A stretch of DNA of 64,000 bases from Corynebacterium ulcerans (GTDB lineage Bacteria; Actinomycetota; Actinomycetes; Mycobacteriales; Mycobacteriaceae). Positions within the stretch are counted from its first letter, which is position 1. The number at the start of each line of letters is the position of its first letter. This document shows positions 56,361 to 64,000 of the stretch, piece after piece. A program made the position numbers and the translations under genes. The notes below the pieces were generated by a model. That model did no database searches. It had not been told where the DNA came from and saw only the letters and a list, made by a program, of their open reading frames with translations. The DNA is taken from contig NZ_LT906443.1 of assembly GCF_900187135.1 (NCBI RefSeq), positions 2,356,001 through 2,420,000 of the forward strand. The letters are read 5' to 3'.

Positions 56361-57920
56361 CTACGCAGAGGCGGAGTAGGAGGCGGCCGGGGTGGAGCTT
56401 TCTTCGGTTTCGGTTGTGAGGTCTCTGGCCTTATCAAACGTGGACAGCACCTTAGCCTGTGGGGGAGGCGTTGCAAGGGATACCACAATCATGACGATTC
56501 CTCCGCCAAAGAAGCCTGGGACGATTTCGTAGAGGGCATCTCCTAGCGACGACATTCCCCATGCGAAGCACACCACAGCGCCTGTCACCATACCGGCGAT
56601 TGCGCCTGGAACATTGAGGCGTCGCCAATAAAGCATGCACAAGACAAGGGGGCCAAAGGCTGATCCAAAGCCTGCCCATGCAAAGCCTACGAGACCGAGA
56701 ATGGAATCGGAAGGGTTAATGGCAAGTACTCCGGCGACAATGGCAACCCCAACCACTGCAGTGCGAGACAGGTTGATCATCACTGACTCACTAGGAAGGG
56801 TTTTTTTGAACGCCTTGAAGAGGTCTTCGATCAAAGACGTAGACGTGACCAAAAGCTGTGAAGCAATCGTAGACATGATGGCGGCAAGAACGGCTGTGAG
56901 GATGAGACCGCCGATGAGCGGGTGGAAGAGCACGCGACCCATGTCGAGGAAGATTGTCTCGTAGGACTTCTGATCCACGATGGAGAAGTTTTTGTTCTGG
57001 CCAAAGAATGCTGTGCCGATTATTGCCGTGAACGTGGCTCCAGCGATGGACAGCACCATCCAGCCCACGCCGATCCAACGGGCGCGTCGTGCGTCGGAAG
57101 GCGTCCGTAGAGCCATAAAACGGACGATGATGTGCGGTTGCCCGAAGTATCCCAATCCCCAGGCCAGGTTGCCGATTAAGGCGGCCGCTGACACACCGGA
57201 GATCATAGAAAAGTAGTGGGGATTGCCGATGCCATCGGTGTGCGGACCGTAATCATTATGAGATGCCCATGTCCACATCGAGGAGGGGTCGTCTAGGTAG
57301 ATAAGCGCCATAACCGGGACGATGACCAGCGAGACAAACATGATGGTTCCTTGAACTGCGTCTGTATAAGAAACCGCAAGGAAACCGCCGACGAAAGTAT
57401 AAACAACCGTGATGCAGGCGACGATCATCATGCCGTCGATATAGGCACTTCCAAAGGTGGACTCAAAGTAACGTCCCCCCGATACCATCCCCGAAGATAC
57501 GTAGAAGGTGAAAAATACGATAATAACGATGGAACTGACAATGCGTAGAACGCGGGATTGATCCATGAGACGGTTCTCAAAGAACGAAGGCAGCGTGATG
57601 GAATTGTTAGCAACCTCGGAATATGCGCGTAGTCGCGGGGCAACCCATCTCCAGTTAGCCCACGAGCCGATGAGTAGTCCCACTGCGATCCATAGTTCAG
57701 ACATACCCGTTACAAACAAAGCTCCTGGCAAGCCCATGAGTAGCCAGCCAGACATATCTGAGGCGCCAGCTGATAAAGCTGCTACAAAGGGGTTAAGATC
57801 GCGCCCGGCTAACACAAAGTCGTCGTATTGGTCAGTTTTTTTATAACTCCAATAGCCAATCGCGAGCATCGCGCCCATATATATCATGATGGCAACGATG
57901 AACCACGTATGTTCAGACAC
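56361..57920 (-). CDS. putP: Sodium/proline symporter
   Basis: A 519-residue SSS-family transporter with 13 predicted helices. DFVLAGRDLNPFVAALSAGASDMSGWLLMG is the PutP helix-1/2 region (core ASDMSGWLLMG), and the STIASQLLVTSTSLIEDL helix matches the second sodium-site Ser/Thr pair. GTG 57920 is chosen with GGAGG 5 bases upstream. It is divergent from the SNF2 gene. Confidence 0.92.
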   Translation of the reverse strand: MSEHTWFIVAIMIYMGAMLAIGYWSYKKTDQYDDFVLAGRDLNPFVAALSAGASDMSGWLLMGLPGALFVTGMSELWIAVGLLIGSWANWRWVAPRLRAYSEVANNSITLPSFFENRLMDQSRVLRIVSSIVIIVFFTFYVSSGMVSGGRYFESTFGSAYIDGMMIVACITVVYTFVGGFLAVSYTDAVQGTIMFVSLVIVPVMALIYLDDPSSMWTWASHNDYGPHTDGIGNPHYFSMISGVSAAALIGNLAWGLGYFGQPHIIVRFMALRTPSDARRARWIGVGWMVLSIAGATFTAIIGTAFFGQNKNFSIVDQKSYETIFLDMGRVLFHPLIGGLILTAVLAAIMSTIASQLLVTSTSLIEDLFKAFKKTLPSESVMINLSRTAVVGVAIVAGVLAINPSDSILGLVGFAWAGFGSAFGPLVLCMLYWRRLNVPGAIAGMVTGAVVCFAWGMSSLGDALYEIVPGFFGGGIVMIVVSLATPPPQAKVLSTFDKARDLTTETEESSTPAASYSASA

Positions 57921-57961
57921 CACAACCTCCAAAAATTATTCTCTCAAACACTACCTGACCG

Positions 57962-57991
57962 TTACGGAATATCTTCACAAGCTGGTAAGAC
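57962..57991 (+). promoter_or_regulatory. Candidate leaderless promoter of the SNF2 helicase gene
   Basis: TTACGG (57962-57967), 18 bases, TAAGAC (57986-57991); transcription would start at or next to the ATG at 57999. No ribosome binding site precedes that ATG. Confidence 0.4.
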
Positions 57992-57998
57992 TAAGTAG

Positions 57999-60900
57999 AT
58001 GACTACCCACCTGCTCCATGGACTTTGGCTCAAGGCCTCTGGTCTGCATTTGTGGATAGAACAGGTGGAAGGCCATAAAATTGTGACGGCTGATTCTGTG
58101 CCGGAGGGGACATTTCCCCCGCAAATTATGGGGATTCTTGCAGGAAAACGCTTTAACCATAGGGTGCGTACTACCTTGCTTACACCCAAAGGGCGGGAGG
58201 TTACTCTTCCTCTTCCTACTGTGGCGTTTACCCCCGAACAAGCGGTGAGCGTTTTAGCGACCATCGCTGCAGTTACCCCCATGACGGCTACTGTGGATCA
58301 GCGCTCAAGTATTGCTCCCGACCTTGTGTGGTTAGTCCGTATGTATGAAGGACTGACGCAGTTTGTCAGAGCTGGGCGAGTTACCATCAAGATGAGTTTT
58401 GCCGACCACCAGTGGTGGCCCATGTGGCAGCTTTCTTCTGGGCTTTCAGAACGCGGATGGATAGCACAGATGACAGCGGCGGCGCCCGGTGTATTAGTGG
58501 CAAACGGCGGAACTGCGGTTGCTGAAGATATTGCAGATGAGCTTCCCCATTGGATTGCGCATTCGCTGTTGCAAGGACTAGCTGCTGAGCCGCGGCCCAC
58601 AGAATGGCACAATTTTTCTAGTGCCCTGCTCCACAGCACGGCGCTGCGTAAAGGGACTGCCCAGTTGGTTTCTGCGCTTAATTCCTGGAAAGACTCTATT
58701 GCCTCTGTAAATCTACAGATCGTTTTCCTCGTTGAGGAGCCACCTAAAGAAGACGACTCTGTCATGGATCCCATAGACATCCTCTGGCCAGTGCGCGTCC
58801 AAGTTCGGTCTGGCGTAGATTCTCCGCAACCCATCGTGGTCAGTAAGTTCGATCGAGCTACGGTGGAAAGACTCCAGGCGCTTTTGCGGGAAGCGATTGT
58901 GGTTACGCCTCTGCTAGATCCGACGAGGGAACACACAAACTCTCTTCAACGGTATGTGCTTCAACGGGCGGACAACGCAGGGGACTGGGATTGTTACCTT
59001 TCTACGGACGAGCTAGTCGAGTTCATCGGTTCCGCTGTGAGCACGTTGAAGTCTCGGGGTTTTGCCGTTATGTTGCCCAGGGCATGGAGCCAGCAGGAGA
59101 CAAAAGCTCATATCGCCATCGGAGATCCTGCAGAATCATCGACGCAGGCCAAGATCGGCCTAGATAAAATCGTTGACTATAACTGGCGTATTTCTGTGGG
59201 AAACGTTGAGCTCAGCGATGAAGAAATGAATGAGCTGGTGCGTTCTAAATCCGGGCTTATTCGTCTTCGCGGCGAATGGGTCATGGCAGACACCGCGGCA
59301 GTGAAACGAATCAGCGAGTACATGTCCGAGCTGGCTGCGCAGTCTCGGAAACGAAAACGCGCGGAGCTGGATCATGCAATGATGGTGGCTCAGCTAGCTA
59401 AAGCGAATGATCAACCTGGGTGGCAGCAGTTGGAAGCCCATGCTGAAACCCTTGCCGAACGCTTTAACAACGAATTCGCCGATTTCGGGCAGGTGACTCT
59501 CGCTGAGCTACGCGAAATCGCTATAAAAGCTGCGGAAAAAGAACCAGTCGAGTTTCAGGGATCAACGTGGCATACAGCCCTGGTTGGTGGACTTGTTTCT
59601 CAGGACATCCCAGCGCCTCAGCGTATTGAGCTACCAGACACTGTGCATGCGACCTTGCGCGAATACCAACGCAGGGGCGTCGATTGGCTAGCGTGGATGT
59701 CTAGCAACGGCCTTGGCGCTGTGCTTGCCGACGACATGGGGTTGGGCAAAACACTACAGTTGCTGTCCCTGGAGGCCGCGGAGCGGGCAGAACAATCAGA
59801 AGGGCAGCGCGGTCCTACACTCGTCGTAGCTCCCACATCAGTAGTGGGAAACTGGGCTCGGGAAGCTCACAAGTTTGTTCCTAGTCTGCGGGTTCTTGTT
59901 CATCACGGTTCATCCCGTTTGCGCGATGCGGCCTTCCTAGAAAAAGCACAGGCAAGTGACATCGTGGTGACTAGTTATGGAACGATTGCACGAGATCATC
60001 AGCTTCTTTCCCACATACAGTGGGAGCGTGTGGCCTTAGATGAGGCACAGCAGATTAAAAACTCGGCGACTAAAGTTTCCAAAGCTGTACGAGCGATGCC
60101 GTCAAAGCACAGAATCGCATTGACCGGAACCCCGGTGGAAAACCGTCTTTCTGAGATGCGATCAATTCTTGATTTCTGCAATCCGGGTGTCCTAGGCTCT
60201 GCGTCCTTCTTCCGAAACCACTTTGCCAGGGCTATTGAGCGTGAACAAGATGAGGCTATGACGGAGCGGCTCCGTGCATTGACTGCGCCCTTTGTCCTGC
60301 GGAGATTGAAAACCGATCCTAGTATCGTCGATGATCTGCCAGAGAAGACCGAAATTATCCTGACTGTGGACATGAAACCCGAGCAAGCCGCCTTGTATCG
60401 GGCTTATGTGGAAGACATACAGAAACAGATTGACCAGGCAGAGGGGATCTCTAAACGCGGTTTAGTGCTGTCTGCTTTGACCAAAATTAAGCAGATCTGT
60501 AACCATCCGGCGCATTTTTTGGGTGATGATTCCGATGTCACTGTAAAAGGTAAGCATCGGTCGGGAAAAGTGGAAGAACTTATGCGTCTGGTCTCGGACG
60601 CCGTGGAATCGGAACAGAAGCTCCTCATATTCACACAGTATCGGGTTTTTGGAGAGATTCTTGCTCCGTATCTTTCGGATTACTTTGGCACGCAGATTCC
60701 TTTCCTCCATGGCGGTGTAAGCAAGATCGGGCGTGATCGCATGGTAGAGAATTTCCAGAGTCCGGAGGGGCCGCCGGCTATGATTTTGTCTCTTAAAGCA
60801 GGCGGCACCGGTTTGAACCTTACGGCTGCCTCCATAGTCGTTCACATGGATCGTTGGTGGAATCCTGCAGTAGAAAACCAGGCAACTGACCGTGCCTTCA

Positions 60901-61094
60901 GGATCGGGCAGCGCAAAGACGTCACCGTTTATAAAATGATTACCGCAGGCACGTTGGAAGAATCGATTCAGGATATTCTCGATGGCAAAACTGAACTGGC
61001 CTCCGCCGTTGTCGGCGAGGGGGAAGGCTGGCTAACAGAACTTTCTCCTGAAGAACTCGCCATGCTCATGAGTTATAGAGGAAGGGACACCTAA
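57999..61094 (+). CDS. SNF2/HepA-type DEAD/DEAH helicase
   Basis: A 1031-residue superfamily 2 ATPase. A long N-terminal region (about 1-540) resembles the bacterial SNF2 N-domain; the motor has DDMGLGKTLQLL (Walker A, about 577-588), LDEAQQIKN (motif II as DEAQ), LTGTPVENR, and in the second lobe FTQYRVFGE, GGTGLNLT and DRAFRIGQ. It is followed within 2 bases by a SWIM zinc-finger gene, a pairing common in actinobacteria. It may remodel nucleoprotein or assist repair or transcription recycling; the role is not established. Confidence 0.92.
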   Translation: MTTHLLHGLWLKASGLHLWIEQVEGHKIVTADSVPEGTFPPQIMGILAGKRFNHRVRTTLLTPKGREVTLPLPTVAFTPEQAVSVLATIAAVTPMTATVDQRSSIAPDLVWLVRMYEGLTQFVRAGRVTIKMSFADHQWWPMWQLSSGLSERGWIAQMTAAAPGVLVANGGTAVAEDIADELPHWIAHSLLQGLAAEPRPTEWHNFSSALLHSTALRKGTAQLVSALNSWKDSIASVNLQIVFLVEEPPKEDDSVMDPIDILWPVRVQVRSGVDSPQPIVVSKFDRATVERLQALLREAIVVTPLLDPTREHTNSLQRYVLQRADNAGDWDCYLSTDELVEFIGSAVSTLKSRGFAVMLPRAWSQQETKAHIAIGDPAESSTQAKIGLDKIVDYNWRISVGNVELSDEEMNELVRSKSGLIRLRGEWVMADTAAVKRISEYMSELAAQSRKRKRAELDHAMMVAQLAKANDQPGWQQLEAHAETLAERFNNEFADFGQVTLAELREIAIKAAEKEPVEFQGSTWHTALVGGLVSQDIPAPQRIELPDTVHATLREYQRRGVDWLAWMSSNGLGAVLADDMGLGKTLQLLSLEAAERAEQSEGQRGPTLVVAPTSVVGNWAREAHKFVPSLRVLVHHGSSRLRDAAFLEKAQASDIVVTSYGTIARDHQLLSHIQWERVALDEAQQIKNSATKVSKAVRAMPSKHRIALTGTPVENRLSEMRSILDFCNPGVLGSASFFRNHFARAIEREQDEAMTERLRALTAPFVLRRLKTDPSIVDDLPEKTEIILTVDMKPEQAALYRAYVEDIQKQIDQAEGISKRGLVLSALTKIKQICNHPAHFLGDDSDVTVKGKHRSGKVEELMRLVSDAVESEQKLLIFTQYRVFGEILAPYLSDYFGTQIPFLHGGVSKIGRDRMVENFQSPEGPPAMILSLKAGGTGLNLTAASIVVHMDRWWNPAVENQATDRAFRIGQRKDVTVYKMITAGTLEESIQDILDGKTELASAVVGEGEGWLTELSPEELAMLMSYRGRDT

Positions 61095-61095
61095 C

Positions 61096-61881
61096 ATGCC
61101 TCAGCGTCCTTCCAAAGATAACGTCATCTATGCAAACTTCGGGGCAAAGAAGCGAGTATCTTCTCCCGAGGAGCTACCGGATTTGCGGGAAACCACGCAA
61201 TTTAACGCTGTGGCACGCAAAGTACGCGATCTTGTGCACCACCATACAGACCAAGGGCGTCTGAAAAGAGGGCGCGATTACGCTAGAAATAACAGTGTTC
61301 TTAACTTGAAACTCGATGGCTCGGCGATTTCTGCTGATGTGGTCGGGTCTCAGAATGAGCCATTTCGCGTGACTATTTCTCTGCCGTATCGCGATACAGA
61401 TGATTTAGCTGCTGTTACTGCCGAGCTGGCTGAATTACCTAACGGAATTAAGCGGGCAAAAGAGGGAAAACTCAGCGAGGATGTGGCCGAGATCTTGATC
61501 GGGTCACATGCACAGTTTTGGTGTGATTGCCCCGACCATGTGGTGTGTTGCAAACATGCTGTGGCAGTGGCCTACGCTGCGGCGGATCGGCTGGAAACAG
61601 AACCGCTGTTAGCTTTTGAAATGCGCGGTTTGGACTTACTCAAATTAGAGCAGTCGCTCACGATGCAAGCGCGTTCCATCAGCGAACGCGACGTGAAAAG
61701 CCATTTTTGGGACGGAAAAACCTTGCCAGACCTTCCTACTCCTAAAAAGGCACCAGCTTTAGAGGACTCGGACGAATCTTTGTTGCGCAAAGCCATGCGT
61801 TTAGTGTCTTTGACCTCTATTGACGAGCTCAAGGCCGTCGCGGATATCGAAGACCTGTACTATCATCTCACCCGCGAGTAG
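61096..61881 (+). CDS. SWIM zinc-finger protein
   Basis: A 261-residue protein with one SWIM motif, CxC...CxH: Cys143, Cys145, Cys152 and His154 in WCDCPDHVVCCKHAV. The region before it (about 70-130) is beta-rich and the tail is helical and charged. Its start is one base after the SNF2 stop, so the two are co-translated and very likely form a complex. Confidence 0.88.
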   Translation: MPQRPSKDNVIYANFGAKKRVSSPEELPDLRETTQFNAVARKVRDLVHHHTDQGRLKRGRDYARNNSVLNLKLDGSAISADVVGSQNEPFRVTISLPYRDTDDLAAVTAELAELPNGIKRAKEGKLSEDVAEILIGSHAQFWCDCPDHVVCCKHAVAVAYAAADRLETEPLLAFEMRGLDLLKLEQSLTMQARSISERDVKSHFWDGKTLPDLPTPKKAPALEDSDESLLRKAMRLVSLTSIDELKAVADIEDLYYHLTRE

Positions 61882-61929
61882 GGGTGGCTGGGTGTCTTTG
61901 GTGTTGAAGGAGCATGGTAGACAAAGTTC

Positions 61930-63048
61930 ATGACCGTCACCTTTTTGCACACCTCAGATCTTCAGATCGGAATGATCAGGTGGTTCCTTGATTCCGATGC
62001 TCAGGCGCGTTTCGACGATGCCCGCATCAACGCCATCACTCGTCTAGGGGCCATTGCGGAGGAGATGAACTGCGAGTTCATTGTGATGTCAGGGGATGTT
62101 TTCGAACACAATTCTTTGGAGAAGAAAACATCAGGTAGGGCCTTGGAAGCATTAAAGAAACTTCCGGTGCCCGTATATCTTTTATCGGGAAATCACGATC
62201 CACTTGTCGCAGATTCCTTGTTTTATCAGGCGGAAAATATGGAAAACGTCCATGTTTTATCTGACTCCAGCCCTGTTGAGGTTCGCAGAGGCGTTGAGAT
62301 TGTGGGCGCACCGCTGACAACCAAGCGTGCTACATATGACGTTCTGGGCGGTGCGTTAGGAGCGCTGACACCTACTGATGCCATTCGAATCGCAGTCGGA
62401 CACGGACAAACTGAAGCGAGAACGAATGACATCGTTCCCGATTTAATAAACCTAGATTTAGCGGAAAGTAAACTTGCTGATGCGTCCGTGGACTATATTG
62501 CGCTGGGTGATACGCACTCAACCCAAGCAGTAGGGGAGACCGGTCGAATGTGGTACTCGGGAGCTCCAGAAACCACTGATTTTTATGAAGTAGCAACTGG
62601 TGGCGGTGAAACTGATTCTGGAAATGTATTAGTGGTAACGGCAGGCAAAGGTACCGCCGAGGTTGCAAAAATTCCCTGTGGAGCGTGGATTTTTGAGGCG
62701 CTTACTGTATCTATCAACTCCCAAGAAGAAGCGGAAGCTTTCATCTCAACGCTTGAGACATATCCAGACAAGTCCACGACCGTCATCAAATATGCGCTGC
62801 AGGGCACTGTTTCACTGGCCACAATGAAGTATCTTGAACAGGAGATAGCACGGCTCCAACCCATCTTTGCAGCGTTATATGAGAGGCCTAGGCTCATGGA
62901 TTTTCATGTCGAGCCATCCGATGAAGAACTCTCTGATTTAGGCCTTTATGGTTTTGCCAAAACTACGTTAGAAGAACTCGCAGCAGCGGATAACCAGACT
63001 GCTCGCGATGCGGTCAATCTGTTATTCCGGCTGAGCAAGGAGCAATAA
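61930..63048 (+). CDS. SbcD/Mre11-like phosphoesterase with altered metal ligands
   Basis: A 372-residue metallophosphoesterase of the DNA-repair exonuclease group. Motifs: HTSDLQIG (residues 7-14), SGDVFEHN, SGNHDPL, VGHGQTE and ALGDTHSTQ. Compared with Mre11/SbcD the DxH motif reads D10-L-Q12 and the GHxH motif reads GDTH, so two metal-ligand His are replaced by Gln and Asp. Either the enzyme holds one metal differently or belongs to a divergent clade. The Rad50-like gene follows 6 bases after the stop. Confidence 0.85.
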   Translation: MTVTFLHTSDLQIGMIRWFLDSDAQARFDDARINAITRLGAIAEEMNCEFIVMSGDVFEHNSLEKKTSGRALEALKKLPVPVYLLSGNHDPLVADSLFYQAENMENVHVLSDSSPVEVRRGVEIVGAPLTTKRATYDVLGGALGALTPTDAIRIAVGHGQTEARTNDIVPDLINLDLAESKLADASVDYIALGDTHSTQAVGETGRMWYSGAPETTDFYEVATGGGETDSGNVLVVTAGKGTAEVAKIPCGAWIFEALTVSINSQEEAEAFISTLETYPDKSTTVIKYALQGTVSLATMKYLEQEIARLQPIFAALYERPRLMDFHVEPSDEELSDLGLYGFAKTTLEELAAADNQTARDAVNLLFRLSKEQ

Positions 63049-63054
63049 TTCACG

Positions 63055-64000
63055 ATGCGTATTCATAACATACAAATCCAGGATATGCGTTCCATTGATC
63101 ATTTGGAATTGCGTGATCTCCCGGAAAAAGGCGTTATCGTGATCGCTGGTGATAATGAGTTGGGCAAGTCCACCATTATGGAGGCGATCTCGATAACTCT
63201 GGGGGAGCAGTACTCTACGGGTAAAAAGAACATTCGTGACATTAAACCTGTGGATAAGGATGTCCCTACTAAAACTTCTTTGACTGCCACCATCGGTCCA
63301 TACACTTTTACAATTTCTAAGACATGGAATAACTCTCGGGCCGCTGAACTTGTGATTCATGCTCCCATTCCTGGAAACTATGCAGGTAGGGAGGCTGAAA
63401 ATAAGCTTTCTGCGATTCTTGATGAGCATCTAGACGTCCATTTACGTGATGTTTTGTTCATGGAACAAGGAAAGTATGACGTTACATTTGCTGCTGCAGG
63501 CATTCCTTCACTAAGCGCTGCACTAGGAACTGGGGAGTCAATTAACAAAGCTGAAGATAATGAACTGATTTCTGCTGTTGAAAAGGAATTCAAACGCTAT
63601 TATTCGGGACAGAAAATAAAGAAAAATGGTGAGTTAGATAAAGCTCTCAATGAGCTGGATAAAGCACAGGGTGCCCTTGACGAGGTTACTCGTAGAAGCA
63701 TTGAGCTCGAAGGACGAGTTAGCCGTATTAGTGCCATCACTCAGCGGAAAGCTATAGCGGAGGAGCAGCTTCCTCACGCGAAAAAAGAATGTGCAGAAGC
63801 ACAAGAAAAGTGGGAAGCGGTACAAAAGCGCATACAAGAGGTTGCATTGGTGCAATCAGAAGTTGATCGCTTACTTGAACAGGTTGAATATAGTGAGCGT
63901 TTACTTCTTCAGCGGAAAGAGAAGACGGAGCACCAAGCAACTGAAGAAGCTGAGTTGGCTGCGTCGAAGCAAAGTTTAGTGGAGGAACAAGCCAAGGCTG
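63055..64000 (+). CDS. SbcC/Rad50-like SMC ATPase, N-terminal part
   Basis: Runs off the right edge; about 315 residues are visible. MRIHNIQIQDMRSIDHLEL is the usual start of SbcC/RecF-type ATPases, GDNELGKST the Walker A, and FMEQGKYD the Q-loop region. From about residue 190 the sequence becomes a heptad-like coiled coil. Signature and Walker B motifs would lie beyond the window. ATG 63055 is 6 bases after the SbcD-like stop. Confidence 0.9.
   Translation, partial: MRIHNIQIQDMRSIDHLELRDLPEKGVIVIAGDNELGKSTIMEAISITLGEQYSTGKKNIRDIKPVDKDVPTKTSLTATIGPYTFTISKTWNNSRAAELVIHAPIPGNYAGREAENKLSAILDEHLDVHLRDVLFMEQGKYDVTFAAAGIPSLSAALGTGESINKAEDNELISAVEKEFKRYYSGQKIKKNGELDKALNELDKAQGALDEVTRRSIELEGRVSRISAITQRKAIAEEQLPHAKKECAEAQEKWEAVQKRIQEVALVQSEVDRLLEQVEYSERLLLQRKEKTEHQATEEAELAASKQSLVEEQAKA

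Larger units (their letters stand above)
168..63530. repeat. Dispersed STAGGAR 7-mer family, about 190 copies
   Basis: The 7-mer (C/G)TAGGA(A/G), or its reverse (C/T)TCCTA(C/G), recurs throughout the window. Examples are 782-788, 6022-6028, 6033-6042 (both orientations overlapping at CCTAGG), 8291, 9303, 13870, 17624, 18910 and 40629. A by-eye scan gave about 44, 56, 33, 25 and 15 copies in successive 10-kb blocks and about 19 in the last 14 kb. It sits in both orientations, inside genes in different codon phases (CTC CTA as Leu-Leu, CTT CCT AG as Leu-Pro-Ser, CTA GGA as Leu-Gly) and at some ribosome binding sites. It is sparse in typA, odhA and the DEAD-box helicase gene. The count is approximate and the function unknown. 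Confidence 0.8.

Noticed and set aside
1..64000. tRNA, rRNA, CRISPR array, prophage or insertion sequence
   Set aside because: No T-loop-like GTTCGAATCC context with cloverleaf arms, no rRNA-like conserved stretches, no transposase, integrase or phage structural genes were seen on either strand; a covariance search could still find a small ncRNA.

Overview
The window looks like chromosomal core DNA of a Corynebacterium, most likely of the diphtheriae/ulcerans/pseudotuberculosis group. The support is gene content and order: typA-lpqW-mshB-fdxC-dapC, dapD-dapE-LOG-folP2-gpgS-DUF3117, glgA/glgC-methyltransferase-sigE-anti-sigma-tatB-mrp-MgtE-like-odhA follow the Mycobacterium/Corynebacterium order. 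Base composition appears moderate (by eye, low to mid 50s % GC), and odhA is the corynebacterial fused type. I see no prophage, insertion sequence, CRISPR array, rRNA or tRNA. Species assignment is inference.

Layout. 1-3.5 kb: end of an FtsX-like permease, then a compact minus-strand operon (secreted protein, DUF402, ArsC-like, secreted trypsin-like protease). 3.8-10.1 kb: typA, the lipomannan-related lipoprotein lpqW, mycothiol deacetylase mshB, ferredoxin fdxC and the lysine/DAP aminotransferase dapC. 10.3-21 kb: GtrA-like protein, DUF222-HNH protein, a duplicated dapD/amino-acid-permease pair (minus), then dapE, LOG protein, folP2, gpgS and two small proteins (plus). 21-27.5 kb: RlmA-like methyltransferase, a degenerate GH32 protein with acetolactate decarboxylase, and divergent glycogen genes glgA/glgC. 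27.6-33 kb: sigE, its anti-sigma factor and tatB, facing mrp, DUF1003 and an MgtE/CBS-like protein. 33-46 kb: odhA, a fused ABC exporter, a shikimate-dehydrogenase-like protein, an esterase with a FhuF-like Fe-S protein, and an acidic protein. 46.5-52 kb: a Leloir galactose operon (galM, SSS symporter, small membrane protein, galT, galK). 52-58 kb: DEAD-box helicase, small proteins, putP. 58-64 kb: SNF2 helicase, SWIM protein and an Mre11/Rad50-like pair, the last cut by the window edge.

Functional links. dapC, dapD and dapE give the succinylase branch of meso-diaminopimelate/lysine synthesis. lpqW, gpgS and glgA/glgC concern envelope glycolipids and glucan. The sigE block is an envelope-stress module next to Tat secretion. 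Most operons are tight, with ATGA, GTGA or TAATG overlaps, and most convergent gene pairs are separated by strong palindromic terminators.

The most unusual signal is not a gene. A 7-mer, STAGGAR (C/G-TAGGA-A/G; reverse YTCCTAS), occurs about 190 times by hand count, against about 31 expected for equal base frequencies. It lies on both strands and in several reading frames, and its density falls from about 50 per 10 kb at the left to about 14 per 10 kb at the right.
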